The notes under the pieces were generated by a model. The model did not search any database, was not told where the DNA came from, and saw only the letters and a list, made by a program, of their open reading frames with translations. Shown here in pieces: positions 48,352 through 61,461 of a stretch of 64,000 nucleotides of DNA. Every line of letters starts with the position of its first letter. Positions within the stretch are counted from its first letter, which is position 1. The stretch spans positions 3,891,753 through 3,955,752 of the forward strand of contig JAQFVV010012423.1 of the NCBI GenBank assembly GCA_028023455.1, given 5' to 3'. The position numbers were made by a program, and so were the translations under genes. The stretch comes from Epiperipatus broadwayi (Eukaryota > Onychophora > Udeonychophora > Euonychophora > Peripatidae).

Positions 48352-50150
48352 TGTAACCGGTTGGGTTACATAGTACACCGATAATAATATCGTGTGTGTG
48401 CGTATATACATATAAAGTAAAGGAAAAGTATAAATAAACACAGAATAAATTTTTGTAGATATTTTTTTTATATTTCCTAAAATAAAATAATAATAAGTAA
48501 AGGGTTAAATAACTCTGCATTTAAAGTAAAATTTCATTATGAAATTAATATTTTAAAAAGGTCTGAATAAATATAAATATTGCATTATTATTAATTATTA
48601 CTCTGATTTTGAAATTTAAAAACACACTATTGTATTTTTGAAATTTTAATTAATTAAACAAAATTTTTATCTATTAGAAATCCCCTAAGTAAAAACATGT
48701 ATATGTTTTCAAAGGGATTAGTGAGATAAAAATAAAAACTCTGTTTTTAATCAAGCTGCTGTTATCACCTTAGATGAGTCTATAAAAGGGCTGATAACAA
48801 AATAGCTCCAGTCTGGAGAGTGATTTTAAAGAGAACAGTTTGGCTTGCAGTTTTATAAGAGTTAGTAGAAGAGCTAGCTATAAAGTTGGCTCAAGTATTT
48901 TGTGAAGAGTTGGTAACTGTAGCAGAAAATAGCCATAGTAAAGCTAGCTGCAAAGATGGCTAGTATAATTATCAAGAGAATTGCCAGGAGGATTTAAGAA
49001 TGCAAGGAAGTGAATGCTCTACAATTCACTGGAAGAGTGTGAATTTACATGGAGGAAATGGGCCAAGATTCTTTGTAATTCATAGCCTTAAAAGTGTTCT
49101 GGAAAACAGCTTGCCGACCTGAAGCTTAAAAAAATCCAAGTATAAGTGGAACTGACTAGAGAAAGGAAAAAGCCAACCATACCTGAATTATGTACTTTTA
49201 CCTGATGATGACAATTTCCTGGAATGACCAAAAAACAGCTTGCCCAAGAGAGCAGCTGAATAAAGAAGTAGTTATATGTATGCTGCTGTGTCTACATATT
49301 CGAAGAGAAGCACGGATAAACTTGCATACAAAAGTGAGTTGTTTTTCAATAATTTATTTGATGGACATTTTTAAATCTATATTTTTAAATTTAAAAACAT
49401 TGAAAATTCGTTAAGAGGTAACCTAATAAAAGCTTTCTAACCTCTGAAAAATTGACTATATATTTTTTTGTAAAAGAATAAAAGAAAGCTATAATAGAAT
49501 TTGTTAAACTGATTTTTTTTTAATATTGATACACGTGTATAAGTGTGAAATTTATGTGTTTTCCAAATGAATTTATTATGAAAAAATATAATATTATTGT
49601 AACGAGTTGAAATAGATAAAAGTCAGTGTGCGTATATACACGCACACTCATATATGTAAAATTTTAATATTTTTTTTGATTAAATGTCAATTCTTTTTTT
49701 TTTTAAATGTTAATTGCATATTATAAATCGCACGTTTTTGTGCACATATATGTAAATCAGTGTAACAATTTAAATGTTGAATAGTAATTATTTAAATCTC
49801 AATGTGATCATTTGAAATTTTATATTATAATCAAAATCAGAAAATTCACACACATGTGTGTGCATATATATTTCAATTGTATTGTAAATAACAATGCATG
49901 TCAGATAGACACTTATGTGTAAAATTTTGATCATTTTTCTAAATTAAATGTTAATTAAAACATGTTAATTTTGTATCAAGCCACATGCCTGTGTGCTGAA
50001 TGGGTTTTAAGTAAACCTAATTTATTAATCATGTAACTCAGTGTATACTTTTCAAAATCAGAACCCTTATAAGACCTTATTTATTTATTTTGTTATTAAT
50101 AAACTTATATTTAGTTGTTAAAAATTGTATTCCATCATCTCTTGGTCACA
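48352..50150 (+). other. Candidate solo LTR or unclassified retroelement segment
   Basis: The region starts TGTAACCGGTTGGGTTACAT beside a short (AT)n tract, has TATAAAAG at about 48781 followed by GC-richer transcript-like sequence (48790-49330), and a late AATAAA-type signal (TTAATAAACTT near 50096), then TCTCTTGGTCACA. That promoter-to-polyA order suggests an LTR of about 1.8 kb, but there is no second copy in the window and the end point is uncertain. The 74-codon frame at 49190-49414 is unassigned. Confidence 0.25.
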
Positions 50151-50885
50151 TACAGTAATAGAGCTTGTGTTCTTTGAGCTAGATTTCAGACACGGATAAA
50201 TGGGGATGTATATTTAGTGCTTTGGGGCATCCAGAGATGATCAATCATCATCCTGGTTGGTGCAAAAGAGGATACACTTTAAAGCCCATGCACTATTATT
50301 TTTTATTTTACTTTAGTCTTATTAAAAATTTAAGTTTATGGAGCATTGATGATGATCAGCATGTTTTAAATGTCTCAGCATTATTGTTTGATTTCTGATT
50401 ATGGTGTATTTTTAATGGATGGGCACTAAGCTAGTACATCCAAGTTATGTTTATATAATTTCCCAAACTGGCAAAGGCTCAATAGTTAGCCTGGTCTACA
50501 GAAGTCCCATTTCCAATCCAGTCACCAGGTTGACTGTTGATTTATATTTTTTATGGTTCAAATACAGTCACAAGATGAACTGCTGATTTATTGTACTGAT
50601 TTGTTTATTCCCATCAATGATAATGATGGATGGTTATTTCTCTTGGATATATACTTACTTTGACTTATTATAATGCTGTTTGAATTTATAATTATGTTTT
50701 AGTTGCTCTTCTGAGTTAGCTAGCTGATTCCTCAATGTTCTCAGAGATCTTGATCCCCTGCTCCCCCTGAATATTTTGTACTTATATTTAAAATTTGTAA
50801 ATATTTCATTTTAAATGGACTGGGAGAGATGATGATTTGCCATCACACAGTTCAAACTTGTTCTCAATACCCCCCAGCTCCCATT

Positions 50886-50887
<2 letters not shown>
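50151..50887. other. Unassigned DNA
   Basis: No gene recognised. Two related phrases, CAGTCACCAGGTTGACTG-TTGATTTAT and CAGTCACAAGATGAACTG-CTGATTTAT (near 50520 and 50566), form a short imperfect repeat. Confidence 0.4.

Positions 50888-50973
<86 letters not shown>
50888..50973. repeat. (AT)n(GT)n compound microsatellite
   Basis: About 62 bp of AT followed by about 24 bp of GT. Confidence 0.98.
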
Positions 50974-51298
50974 CTGGTTCTATAATTTATTTATTTAATA
51001 TTCTGTGATGCTGACTCTAAATTACATTTTGTAATAAATGTCTTTTTTACCAATAAAAACAATCAATATCATAATATTTAAAGTAAAAAAAGTATTTATG
51101 GTATAAGTAGGCTCTTCTTAAAATGAACATAAAATATATTGTAAGCCTGTTGTACTCTATCTGTATTTTATACCCATACTTTCTAGAAGAGTATTTGCAA
51201 TGATATTTTGAATATAGCCTTACTGTTAGAATGGTGAGAATGTGAAACTGCATTTTAGTCAAAAGTTGATAAACATTTATATTTCATAAAACAGTAGC

Positions 51299-51300
<2 letters not shown>

Positions 51301-51374
<74 letters not shown>
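51301..51374. repeat. (CT)n(AT)n compound microsatellite
   Basis: CT repeat for about 32 bp, then AT repeat to 51374. Confidence 0.98.
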
Positions 51375-51377
<3 letters not shown>

Positions 51378-54300
51378 AGCATAACAAAAGGTGATGACAT
51401 GATGTTTTAGTATTTTAATGTTTATCTCATCATTACACAGCCAATACTTTACATTTTTTAAAAAAAACAATCATTAATTTTTTTTTTTTATATTTTTATG
51501 CTTGATTTTTTTAAATAAATTTATATATTTTAGTTTAACATTGAAATTTAGTAATGTCAGCATTATTTTTCATATGCTGTATAAAACACATTTCAGAATT
51601 GAATAAATTAAACGTTAGTTTATATTAACAATAATATCCTTTATCTAACAGTATTGATTATGTCATTTTACTTGTAATTATATTCATTGACCTATTTCCA
51701 TCAGCTTTTTTTTTAGAAAAGTTCAAACTTTATTTATAATTATTCAAATATATTCAATAATAATAATACTCTGTAATACTATTTATCACATACAAACTGA
51801 ACACGAGCATAGCTGATATCGATAATAAGTATGAAAGTAAAATATATTCAATGTTAAAGTGATATTAATAAAGAAAAAACAAATTTTGATTTCAACATTA
51901 TTAATGAATTAGAAAGTTATCTATTATAACTGATTTATATTGTGGAAACAATTTTAAAGTCTTATTTTTTTATTACTTCAGATTTTAAAGATTTTATATT
52001 TAAAACTACAATAAAGAAAATCAATGATGTTTATAAGTGAATTAACAAATAAACTGACAATAATTGCTTAACATATGTTAGTAATTGAAAACCATTGAAT
52101 TAATAACATAACTTTTTCATAAAATAATTCAAATATTCATTGCAAACCTAATAAATAAAACAATAACATCTGAATAAAAAAAAAAAAACATTTTACTTAA
52201 TGGTTAAGAGATCTGCTATCAAATTCAGTTTAAATTAATGAATTCAGAAAATTCTATTAAAACACAAGTATATAAAAATATATACTATATTCCTTAATCA
52301 AAAATATTTTATTCATATGTGTATCATAAACAAATATAAAAATATAATTATATAGTTAGAAAACTTATAAAATGAATTATTCTTTAAATTTTTGTTTTAA
52401 AATAAAATCTCTCAGGGCTGAATTGTACTACTGAGAAATTATTCGATTTCATACATATATACATATGTGTATATGCTTATATGTGTGACTGATGTGTGTT
52501 TATCTCTTTTCATGAATATAAAAATGAAATCAAACTGTATACTTTTGTACTTTAAACTGTTAGTAATAAAATATAGATTAAGTATAACACAATGTTCTGT
52601 CAGAAATAGTTCTCTACTTTTTTCAAATCTGATATTCTGGCAATTGGTAATCCAGCATGAGAATCGAACTGGTGATCTTTATATTCATAAACACTTACTA
52701 ATTAACCTATTTATCTAAGTGGAACAATAAGACAAAATTAGTATGTTTATCTATAAGAATCCTTATAATTTCTCTATATATTTTTTTTATCTGTTTAAGG
52801 ATTATGATCAAGCTAGCAACATCAGAAGAAAAAAGAGAATAATATCATGTGAATCACTGTATTTTATACTGACTTATAAGTTATTACCAACACTGAATTA
52901 TAGTATAATGGTCCGAAAGAAGTGAAGATCGAATCATACTGCATCTGCACTACAAAAGCGCCATCTAGGCATTTGAACCTAGAAAGTTTATAAAGTAGGC
53001 AGATACATGCTGTTAAGATCCCACTTTATTTTATATTTAGACAGTTAGCCCGAGTCACTAGCTCAGTGGAGATGCAGAGATAATAATATATAACTTTGTT
53101 TAATCTATATCTTAAATATATATATAAAAAAAAAAGAAAAGCTACTGCCAGTAATTAACACACTAATAACATTTATTAATGCACATATATAATCATTTTA
53201 AATTTGAAAAATAACATTTATTATTTTTTTAAAATTAACTTTTAATTTAAATTATTATTTTTAAATTTTAAATCATCCACACAGATGAATTTTATATTTA
53301 TATTAAGATTGTTGAATATGAATAAACTACATAGATTGTATTTGAAAAGAAAATATTCTATCCTTTATTTAACCTTAGGACAAAAGTTCGCAGTCAAACC
53401 GGTGTCAATCCATCTGATACATTGATGTATTCAATGTAGCATAAAAATATGACAGCACTAAATATTATACTGTCAGGAAGGTACATCTAAACAGTATGGT
53501 TAGAGAAGGTATTGACTCTCAACCAAACAGGAATGCTACATCTGTCGGCAAGAAGAACAATAAAAATAAAAACTCCATAGGAAGCTATGCGTTTTGTCTT
53601 ACTATCCTTTCCATAGGCAACAAGAGGGTATGCAGTGTATAAATCGATCCTGCCCATAGCGGATCTCATACTACATCTACTAATTACACCAATATATTCA
53701 ATCCATTGACCTAATTTAACTACGAAACAAATAACCTAAGATTTCCCTCTCCTAATTAATTAATATAACTTTACAAATCTATATAGCCAAGCATGCCCGA
53801 TTTAAATTTAACATTTATATAAATTCGCACAGATGGATTTTATAAAAGTTTGTGGTTTAATGTTGAGTATAGATCGACTACATAAATTGCACGCTCAAAA
53901 ATATTTCAACATAAACATAAATTATCAAAATATAAAGTCAAAGATGTAATTGCAGAGGAAATTCACTACAAACCCAATGGCATTCATCATAAGATTCTGC
54001 ATTGACACCAATAACTAAAAAGACATCCGAATAAATACATTTTAGATATTCAGCGTAAGATATCATTATTTACTGAATGTCTATATATTTTAATCATATA
54101 TGAAAACAAAAACGTAATTAAACATGAACAAATCTATGCAAGCATCTATGCCCAACTCAAATTTAATGCATTTAATAATTTCTACAATAAATATTAATTA
54201 AAAAAAAATGGAAATGATTTTTAGCAAATTTAAATGTAAAAAAATAAAAATAAACAATAATTGATTTGGAAAAGTCAGATGATATTTCATTTTACAAAAA

Positions 54301-54816
54301 TTAGATTTAGCTTGTTTATTAAACTTGTCAAATCTTGATGAAAGTTCTTAATTGCTTTTAAATTTTAAAATTGTTCAGTTCAATAGCTTACAGTAGAAGA
54401 GTCATGGTTCTTAATGCCAATTCCCATGGTGTCCCCATTGGAAGACCAGTCTGATGTTCTGGAGGTGTCCTTAGCTGGTTCCATTCCAGTATCACAGTCA
54501 TTTCATTTTTTAAAATAGAGAGAGAGGGTGATATGTGTGTCCCATCACACCTCTCAAAAACAATCAAGCTTGAACTGTCTGGCACTGTCCTTAATTTCAA
54601 TATTTTTCCTTTTATAATCATTGTCTGGATTCAACAAACAAAACATCACTAATCCATCATTTTCATTAGGGTCCGATGTGAGGCTTGGTGCTTCCATTGG
54701 TCAAGCTAATTCTTTTTAATCTCTTATCTATATCTTTCCTCTGACTTTTTAATTATATAAGAGTCCCAAGGGCTAGTTTGCTTTTCAATTAATTTATATA
54801 ACAATCATTTCCATTT

Positions 54817-54818
<2 letters not shown>
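51375..54818. other. AT-rich non-coding DNA
   Basis: No supported gene. The minus-strand frames at 53487-53669 and 54388-54621 have mixed composition (for example MGRIDLYTAYPLVAYGKDSK; VIFERCDGTHI-like text near 54550) but are short and unmatched. A tRNA-like stretch near 52640-52690 on the minus strand has CAGTTCGATTCTCATGC, a B-box-like sequence, without a convincing fold. Confidence 0.4.
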
Positions 54819-54895
<77 letters not shown>

Positions 54896-54979
54896 CCCTT
54901 TTCTATAGGTCATAAATAGTCAATTACAGTAAATTACTAAAAATTTTAAATTTTAGAATATGTTATTTTAATATGTTGA

Positions 54980-55046
<67 letters not shown>

Positions 55047-55133
55047 CCCTTTTCTATAGGTCATAAATAGTCAATTACAGTAAATTACTAAAAATTTTAA
55101 ATTTTAGAATATGTTATTTTAATATGTTGATTA
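54819..55133. repeat. Duplicated (AT)n-plus-unique block
   Basis: Two copies of an (AT)n tract followed by TAGTGCCCTTTTCTATAGGT and about 75 further bp (54891-54983 and 55043-55133). The unique parts look identical by eye, so this is a very recent duplication, a slippage event, or an assembly artefact at a microsatellite. Confidence 0.93.
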
Positions 55134-58100
55134 TATTTTGATAATTATATCTTTAAAGTATAGTTTGAAGCTAAAGAAAATACATGGTATATAAAATTAT
55201 AGCGAATCATTTAGAAATGGTTATGTAAAGCTTTAAATATTGTTGCATATGGTTGCAAAAGCTGGCCATATTAAATAATTCAGATATAAATATTTAAAAG
55301 TATATTTAAATGTCAAATATTAATAGTTTAAAACTGATAATTTAATAAATGTTATATTTAAATTTATAAATCATCTATAATAGTCAAAATTAATATCGTA
55401 CATTTTAAAAGTAAACTTTATGATGGTGAAAATTGTATTTAATTCTATATTTTTAAATTGTTCTTCCAAAATGTTATAATTATATTATTTAATATAATAA
55501 AGTGTTGCAATTTTATTAATCTAGACAGAGAAATAGATTGAAAATCGTCTGTCTCAATTTTATATTGATCATGTGACTTTTAATGCATAGTTTCTCACAC
55601 ATGCTTGTTTGAATTAATAACAAAGTTTGAAATATTTTAAAAGTTATATTATAGAGTTGAATAGAATTATTATCTGTCATAGAAGTGAATATTAAAATAT
55701 TACGTAGTTATTTCTAAATGTTTTAAGTAGTGTTTTATAAAGGCGAGTACAGTTAATAAAAAAGTTAATATTTTGTTTAAATAAAAATAGATAAATTAAA
55801 TATTAAAAGTGGAATAAATTCATTAAATATTATTTTAAAAGTTAATTTTAAAATATTTTTAAGTAATTTATCAAAGTAATAATCAATCTGAAAGTAATAT
55901 TTTAAATAATATTTTTAAGTTTTATTACGTCATAATTTTTATTTTTAAAATTTAATTCTGTAAAACTGAAAATATGTAAATTTGTTCTCAAGCTAAAAGT
56001 AAGAATTAACCAATAGGATAAGGTATTCTTGCAAGGTATAAATATTGTTGTAACTGATTCATCTGGGCAGATTAATAATGGATCGAAACCAGAGAAAGGT
56101 ATATTAGTAGCTATCAAAGAGATAGTATTTTTAAATTTTTATTTTAGTCAATTTGTAGTACTTTCTTATAGTTTTATTTGCAAAAACTAATTGATATTTT
56201 TTTAAGAAGTATTTTGCAAAAGAGAGTTTAAAATATAATATATTTTAGAAACTTCATGAAAATGATTTGCTAAGCTTTAACAGTTTACTTGCCAGGAATA
56301 TTTTATTCTAAGTTTAACCTAAAATTTCGCAATGAAAAATGGATATACTATGAAATAAAATGTATATAAATTATAATAATATAAAAATGCATAGAATGTT
56401 TATTGATGCTATTTTATTAATGCTTCACTGGAGAACTGTTTTAGTACATAAAAACCACAGTACGGATATTATATGGATGCAATGGAAAGCTATTTGCCAT
56501 CTAAAAAAATTTGTGACACATTATTTATAAGCTTATCCAGGAGTTTTAAAAAAGAATAAGATACTTATATCTTATGAATTATTATAGAATATCATAATGA
56601 AAGAAATAAAATGTTTAGTCCTTTTTGAAGGAAACATTTTTCTAAAAAAATATATATATCTTGAAAGAATTAAAGGAAGAAATTACAGAGAAGATTTTAT
56701 TAAAAGCGTTGTGATATATAAAACTTCTAGTCTCAGAAATATTAAAAACGCATCTTTAGAAGTATTTGTTTTAAAGCACTTTATTAAGAATGGAAACCTA
56801 TATAAAAAAGTGAACATATAGTTAAATAAAAAGATGGATCCATGAAAATACAAATAGTACTTAAAAGTTTTATCGGATAACTAAAGTTAAATTAGATGGA
56901 GGATGCATCAGATGCGCCGGCAGAGAATATTGAATAAACTTCATGGGAATAATTCTTTAATATTACAGTTTAATAATTATCATTCTGAACAGTAAAGACC
57001 CAGGATTATTTTCTATAAACTTTACTAAAATGGATTAATAATTATTTTTATTTTTAAACTTTAACTCTAGAGAAAGTAATAAACATTTTTCGAACTTTAT
57101 CATGAACTGTTTGTCAAGTAAAAGTTAATGGAAGAAATAAGTAATTATAGTTTTGATTTATTTTATTAACTTAGTTTAAATGTAAATTTTTTTATTTTTA
57201 TAAGATTAGGAAAACATAAACATTAAGTCAATAATAATATTAAAACTTTATAATACAATAATATAATAATTTAGATAAGAATATTTTTTGGATAAAGTGT
57301 ATGGATGTATATTTTCTTTATGTATGCAATGATCGGTATCTAGTGGATGAAGGAAGCCTACTAAAATGATGACCAGATAAAGGTTATTTGGTAATGATAA
57401 TGAATATTAATAATTTATAATGTATATTCTTTGTTTTCTTTTAGATTATCTATGAATAGTGAGAATGGAGAATAAATGTTTTACTTATAAATGTAAACGC
57501 ATTTTTCATACAACATTTTAAAAACATTATGAGATAGGATTGATTTGAAAATATGCATACAATGATTTTTATATTAGTGATATAATCCAACATAGTAACA
57601 AATATTTGTGTGATTCTTTTAAAACTTTTCATGTTATTGGATAATCAAATGTTGTCTGATTAGATTGTATATGATTAAACATACAGAATAATGAAATAAG
57701 CAAACTTTTCTTGTGGAACAGTGAGATTGTTTTTTTTTAACTATCAGTGAATTTTATTTATTGTTTTTGTAAATGCAGATAGTTATTTATCGATGTAAGA
57801 TGTGGAAAATCTCAAGAAATAATAGTGAGATAGTGGCTTGGAAGTACTTGGGTAGACAGGAAACCAAGATGATGTTTTTAAAAAATAGGATATTATAAGG
57901 AATTTGAATAATATTATAGTCTTTGTGTAGATATTAGCATAGTTAACAAAGCCCTATGACTGGTACACATTCTATTTGGACAGTGTTTTATATTTCTTTA
58001 AATATTTGATGTTCTAATAAAGCTGAAGGAATAGCTTTAATATCGTTTATGTACTAGAGGATATTAGACAGGTAAATGTCATACCTCTATTTCTTGTTAA

Positions 58101-60016
58101 TGCACTGTGCCATGATTTTGAGATATGTTATGAGTGATACTCTAGCTTTCTTTCTTAAATCCTATGCATCTATTTCGCTATCTTTATTTCATGTAACTGC
58201 ATCGTTTAGTAAGATATTTTGAAAAGAAATGGTAAATAATTTAGAGCTTAGGTTATGCTATCGTTTTGTATAAGATTGGTTTATTTGCTTAGAAGGAATA
58301 GAATTTTATAACTTGAAATTGAAGGTCCAATGAATCCTAAAGGAAAGGAAAGAATCATAGAATATATTTTTGAATTTATTTCTGAAATGAAATATAAATT
58401 TTTAGAATGGAGTATCTAAAACAAAAATGTTTTCTTTAAAATGTTAATAATTTTTGAATGCTTTATTATTATTATTTTTTAAAAAAAAAAAAAATAAGTA
58501 TTGCATATTTTTAAAATACAATAGTATAAAATAAATGATGTAAAGAATGGGCATAGTATACTTTTTATTTATTGAATAATAGGAATATATTGATGGTTAC
58601 ACTTATGTCATTTTAAAGCAAGGCTAAATAAGAAAATGTTATGATTAGTAAACATCGTGTGATAAATGATATCCACTAAAATCTAGTAATGAATTTTTGG
58701 ATAAATATTTTATATAACATCTTTGACATTGCAAGATGAAAATTTGTTTAATTTTTTAAGAAATCCATACTCATTATAATGTTAATTTTGTTTTTTCTGT
58801 GGAATGTTTTCCTACGAATGTGTTTTAAAAAAAATATAGTTTAATAATATTAAGGATGGAATATTTTTTAATAAAATAAATAAATATATTTGTAATAAGT
58901 TAACCATAACGAGAAATCAAATGGTAACATTTTATTTTGTCTTAAGTCTAAATAAAGACATAACTAAATATAAAATATTTTTATAACCCAGTAGATAAAA
59001 ATGTAAAGTATAGAATAAGAATATCCACTGTAAATAATGTACATAAATTGTTTATTTTATTTTGTTGTTAGTAATAAACCTTGTTAAAATTTGTTTTTCA
59101 AAATTTTTGTGTCTGAATTGTTTATTTCTCCACTTCACTGCATGAAATCACGATATATTCATAATAATTGAAACAAATATATAATTTTGCACAAAAAGAT
59201 AAATAAATAATTATTTTTAGAATTTAAATATTTTATTGGTATTCTTTTAATTAAATAATCATAATTTTACATTATTTTATTGGTCATAAAGTAGTCATCA
59301 TAATAGTACATTGAATTATATGCTATCAGTTGCCACATACTTTTATTTGTCAGATTATCAAATGCTACCACGTATTTATTATATTATTACATGAAGATAA
59401 AAGATTATATTATATTATTTGATTATTTTATTATGGTAATAAAAATATAACAAAAAGAAAAGATATACAGAGTTAGTTATACAATGAAGAATATTATTAT
59501 TACTTTATTATTATTAGTTTAGTGTAGTAGATTATGACATAAAATCCCTTTTCATATTTTACTACCGTAATTTTAATTAACTTAGAGTAAATTTATGAAC
59601 CTGAGATTTTATTAAGCTAGATTATTATAAATAGAAGATTAAGATGTAATTATTAGCTTAATCTTAGTAAGTAGAAGTTATTAAAGTCGTAAGAATACTA
59701 TGAGTTTGTTATTTGAAATAGTAATAAGGGGGAATAGTGTTCTTATGCCATTGAGGTAGTATCCTGTAGGATATTGGCTCAATGTAATCTATCTTGTCAC
59801 CTGTATTTTCACTTCTAAGTCTCATGAAAATATTAAATATTTATTTAATTTATTTTTATAAATTGAACCTTATTCGTATTTTAAGTTTGAGCTAGTGAAA
59901 TATTTAATTTTAATGCTGAATATTTTATTTATTAATTATTAACTGAGCTAGAACCCGTTTTATTTATATCATATACTATTCGAAGTGAAGATGCACAAGA
60001 CACGGTTAGAATATAT
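55134..60016. other. AT-rich non-coding DNA, no gene seen
   Basis: Frames are at most 74 codons, K/N/I-rich, and unmatched. No repeat family recognised. Confidence 0.5.
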
Positions 60017-60516
60017 NNNNNNNNNNNNNNNNNNNNNNNNNNNNNNNNNNNNNNNNNNNNNNNNNNNNNNNNNNNNNNNNNNNNNNNNNNNNNNNNNNNN
60101 NNNNNNNNNNNNNNNNNNNNNNNNNNNNNNNNNNNNNNNNNNNNNNNNNNNNNNNNNNNNNNNNNNNNNNNNNNNNNNNNNNNNNNNNNNNNNNNNNNNN
60201 NNNNNNNNNNNNNNNNNNNNNNNNNNNNNNNNNNNNNNNNNNNNNNNNNNNNNNNNNNNNNNNNNNNNNNNNNNNNNNNNNNNNNNNNNNNNNNNNNNNN
60301 NNNNNNNNNNNNNNNNNNNNNNNNNNNNNNNNNNNNNNNNNNNNNNNNNNNNNNNNNNNNNNNNNNNNNNNNNNNNNNNNNNNNNNNNNNNNNNNNNNNN
60401 NNNNNNNNNNNNNNNNNNNNNNNNNNNNNNNNNNNNNNNNNNNNNNNNNNNNNNNNNNNNNNNNNNNNNNNNNNNNNNNNNNNNNNNNNNNNNNNNNNNN
60501 NNNNNNNNNNNNNNNN
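60017..60516. other. Assembly gap of exactly 500 N
   Basis: A run of 500 undetermined bases. The round number suggests a scaffold gap of unknown true size, so the order and distance across it are not certain. Confidence 0.99.
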
Positions 60517-61047
60517 ATTCTTAATCCGGCCCACTAGCAAATTGGAGAAACAAAAGACTCATGGACTTAAACATCTATATAAACAACTTAAACACTAAAG
60601 ACATTCCAAAGATAAATCTAAGATAATTAGTTAATAGGGGCTTTACTAATGAAAAGCTATGGGCAATTGGTGAATTGGATTGATTTAATAATGAGACAGA
60701 AACTGATATATGATGATTTAAAATATATTTATTGACAATTGTTGTTGGCAAATGCACGAGGTATTTTATTTATAAAGTAACATTACTTCTGAGGCCATTT
60801 AAACAATAATTGATATGTTGGCTATTATTTAATTGTTCCAATATTATTTAATGGAAACAAATACCCTACTATATAACTAATCACTACATTAACTTTTACC
60901 AGTTATGCCCTTTCATCATCAGTTTGCCTGTAGGCTATTGTACGTGAAATCTAACAAAGTCTGGAGCATGAAACTTAATAATACATCTGACTATAATAAT
61001 TTTATATATCAACTATGGGCTTATAAAGCATCCCAGATAGCTTTAGA
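60517..61047. other. Non-coding DNA after the gap
   Basis: No gene seen. Confidence 0.4.
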
Positions 61048-61461
61048 TTGAACGGGTTTTCAAGATTGCTTCTCGATCAACGTCTAAGACTGCATATTAG
61101 GGAGGGAGAGTTGGCTATAGCTGATTTTACTAATACGCTAGGCACAAGTAAAAATATAATAATAAAGTGGTCTCGTGGATGGAAGAATAGTTTTAGGGTT
61201 TTTGTGACAAACAACTGTTTACCCAATAACTCGGTCGCCATGCTGCAAAAGGGAACCTTTATTTGGTTCATAAGAAGCGGGACTTACGCGCTAATCTGGC
61301 CCATAGCTCAGACTCTGCTACTGCACTACCCTATAAGAGAAGATGTGCTGGCAACGCCGTGGCTCCATCTTATATATAAAACAGCACAACGAGAAAATAT
61401 TAATAAGTTTCACATCTGCTGCTTCAAGGATATTATAAATGAAATATCACATATTAAATGA
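61048..61461 (+). other. Unidentified 137-codon open frame, doubtful
   Basis: The longest frame in the right-hand 15 kb apart from gap artefacts. It begins MNGFSRLLLDQRLRLHIREG and has mixed composition (W, C, H, P present), in DNA with higher GC than its surroundings. There is no motif I recognise: no signal peptide and no clear membrane segment. It could be an exon, a decayed element ORF, or chance. The ATG is simply the first in frame. A codon-use and homology search would decide. Confidence 0.2.

Noticed and set aside
52630-52700. tRNA-like minus-strand segment with CAGTTCGATTCTCATGC
   Set aside because: A B-box-like stretch is present but the A box and the cloverleaf stems are poor; probably an old tRNA-like remnant or chance.
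59932-60540. Open frames of 179-202 codons on both strands
   Set aside because: They consist almost entirely of the 500-N gap, which reads through without stops.
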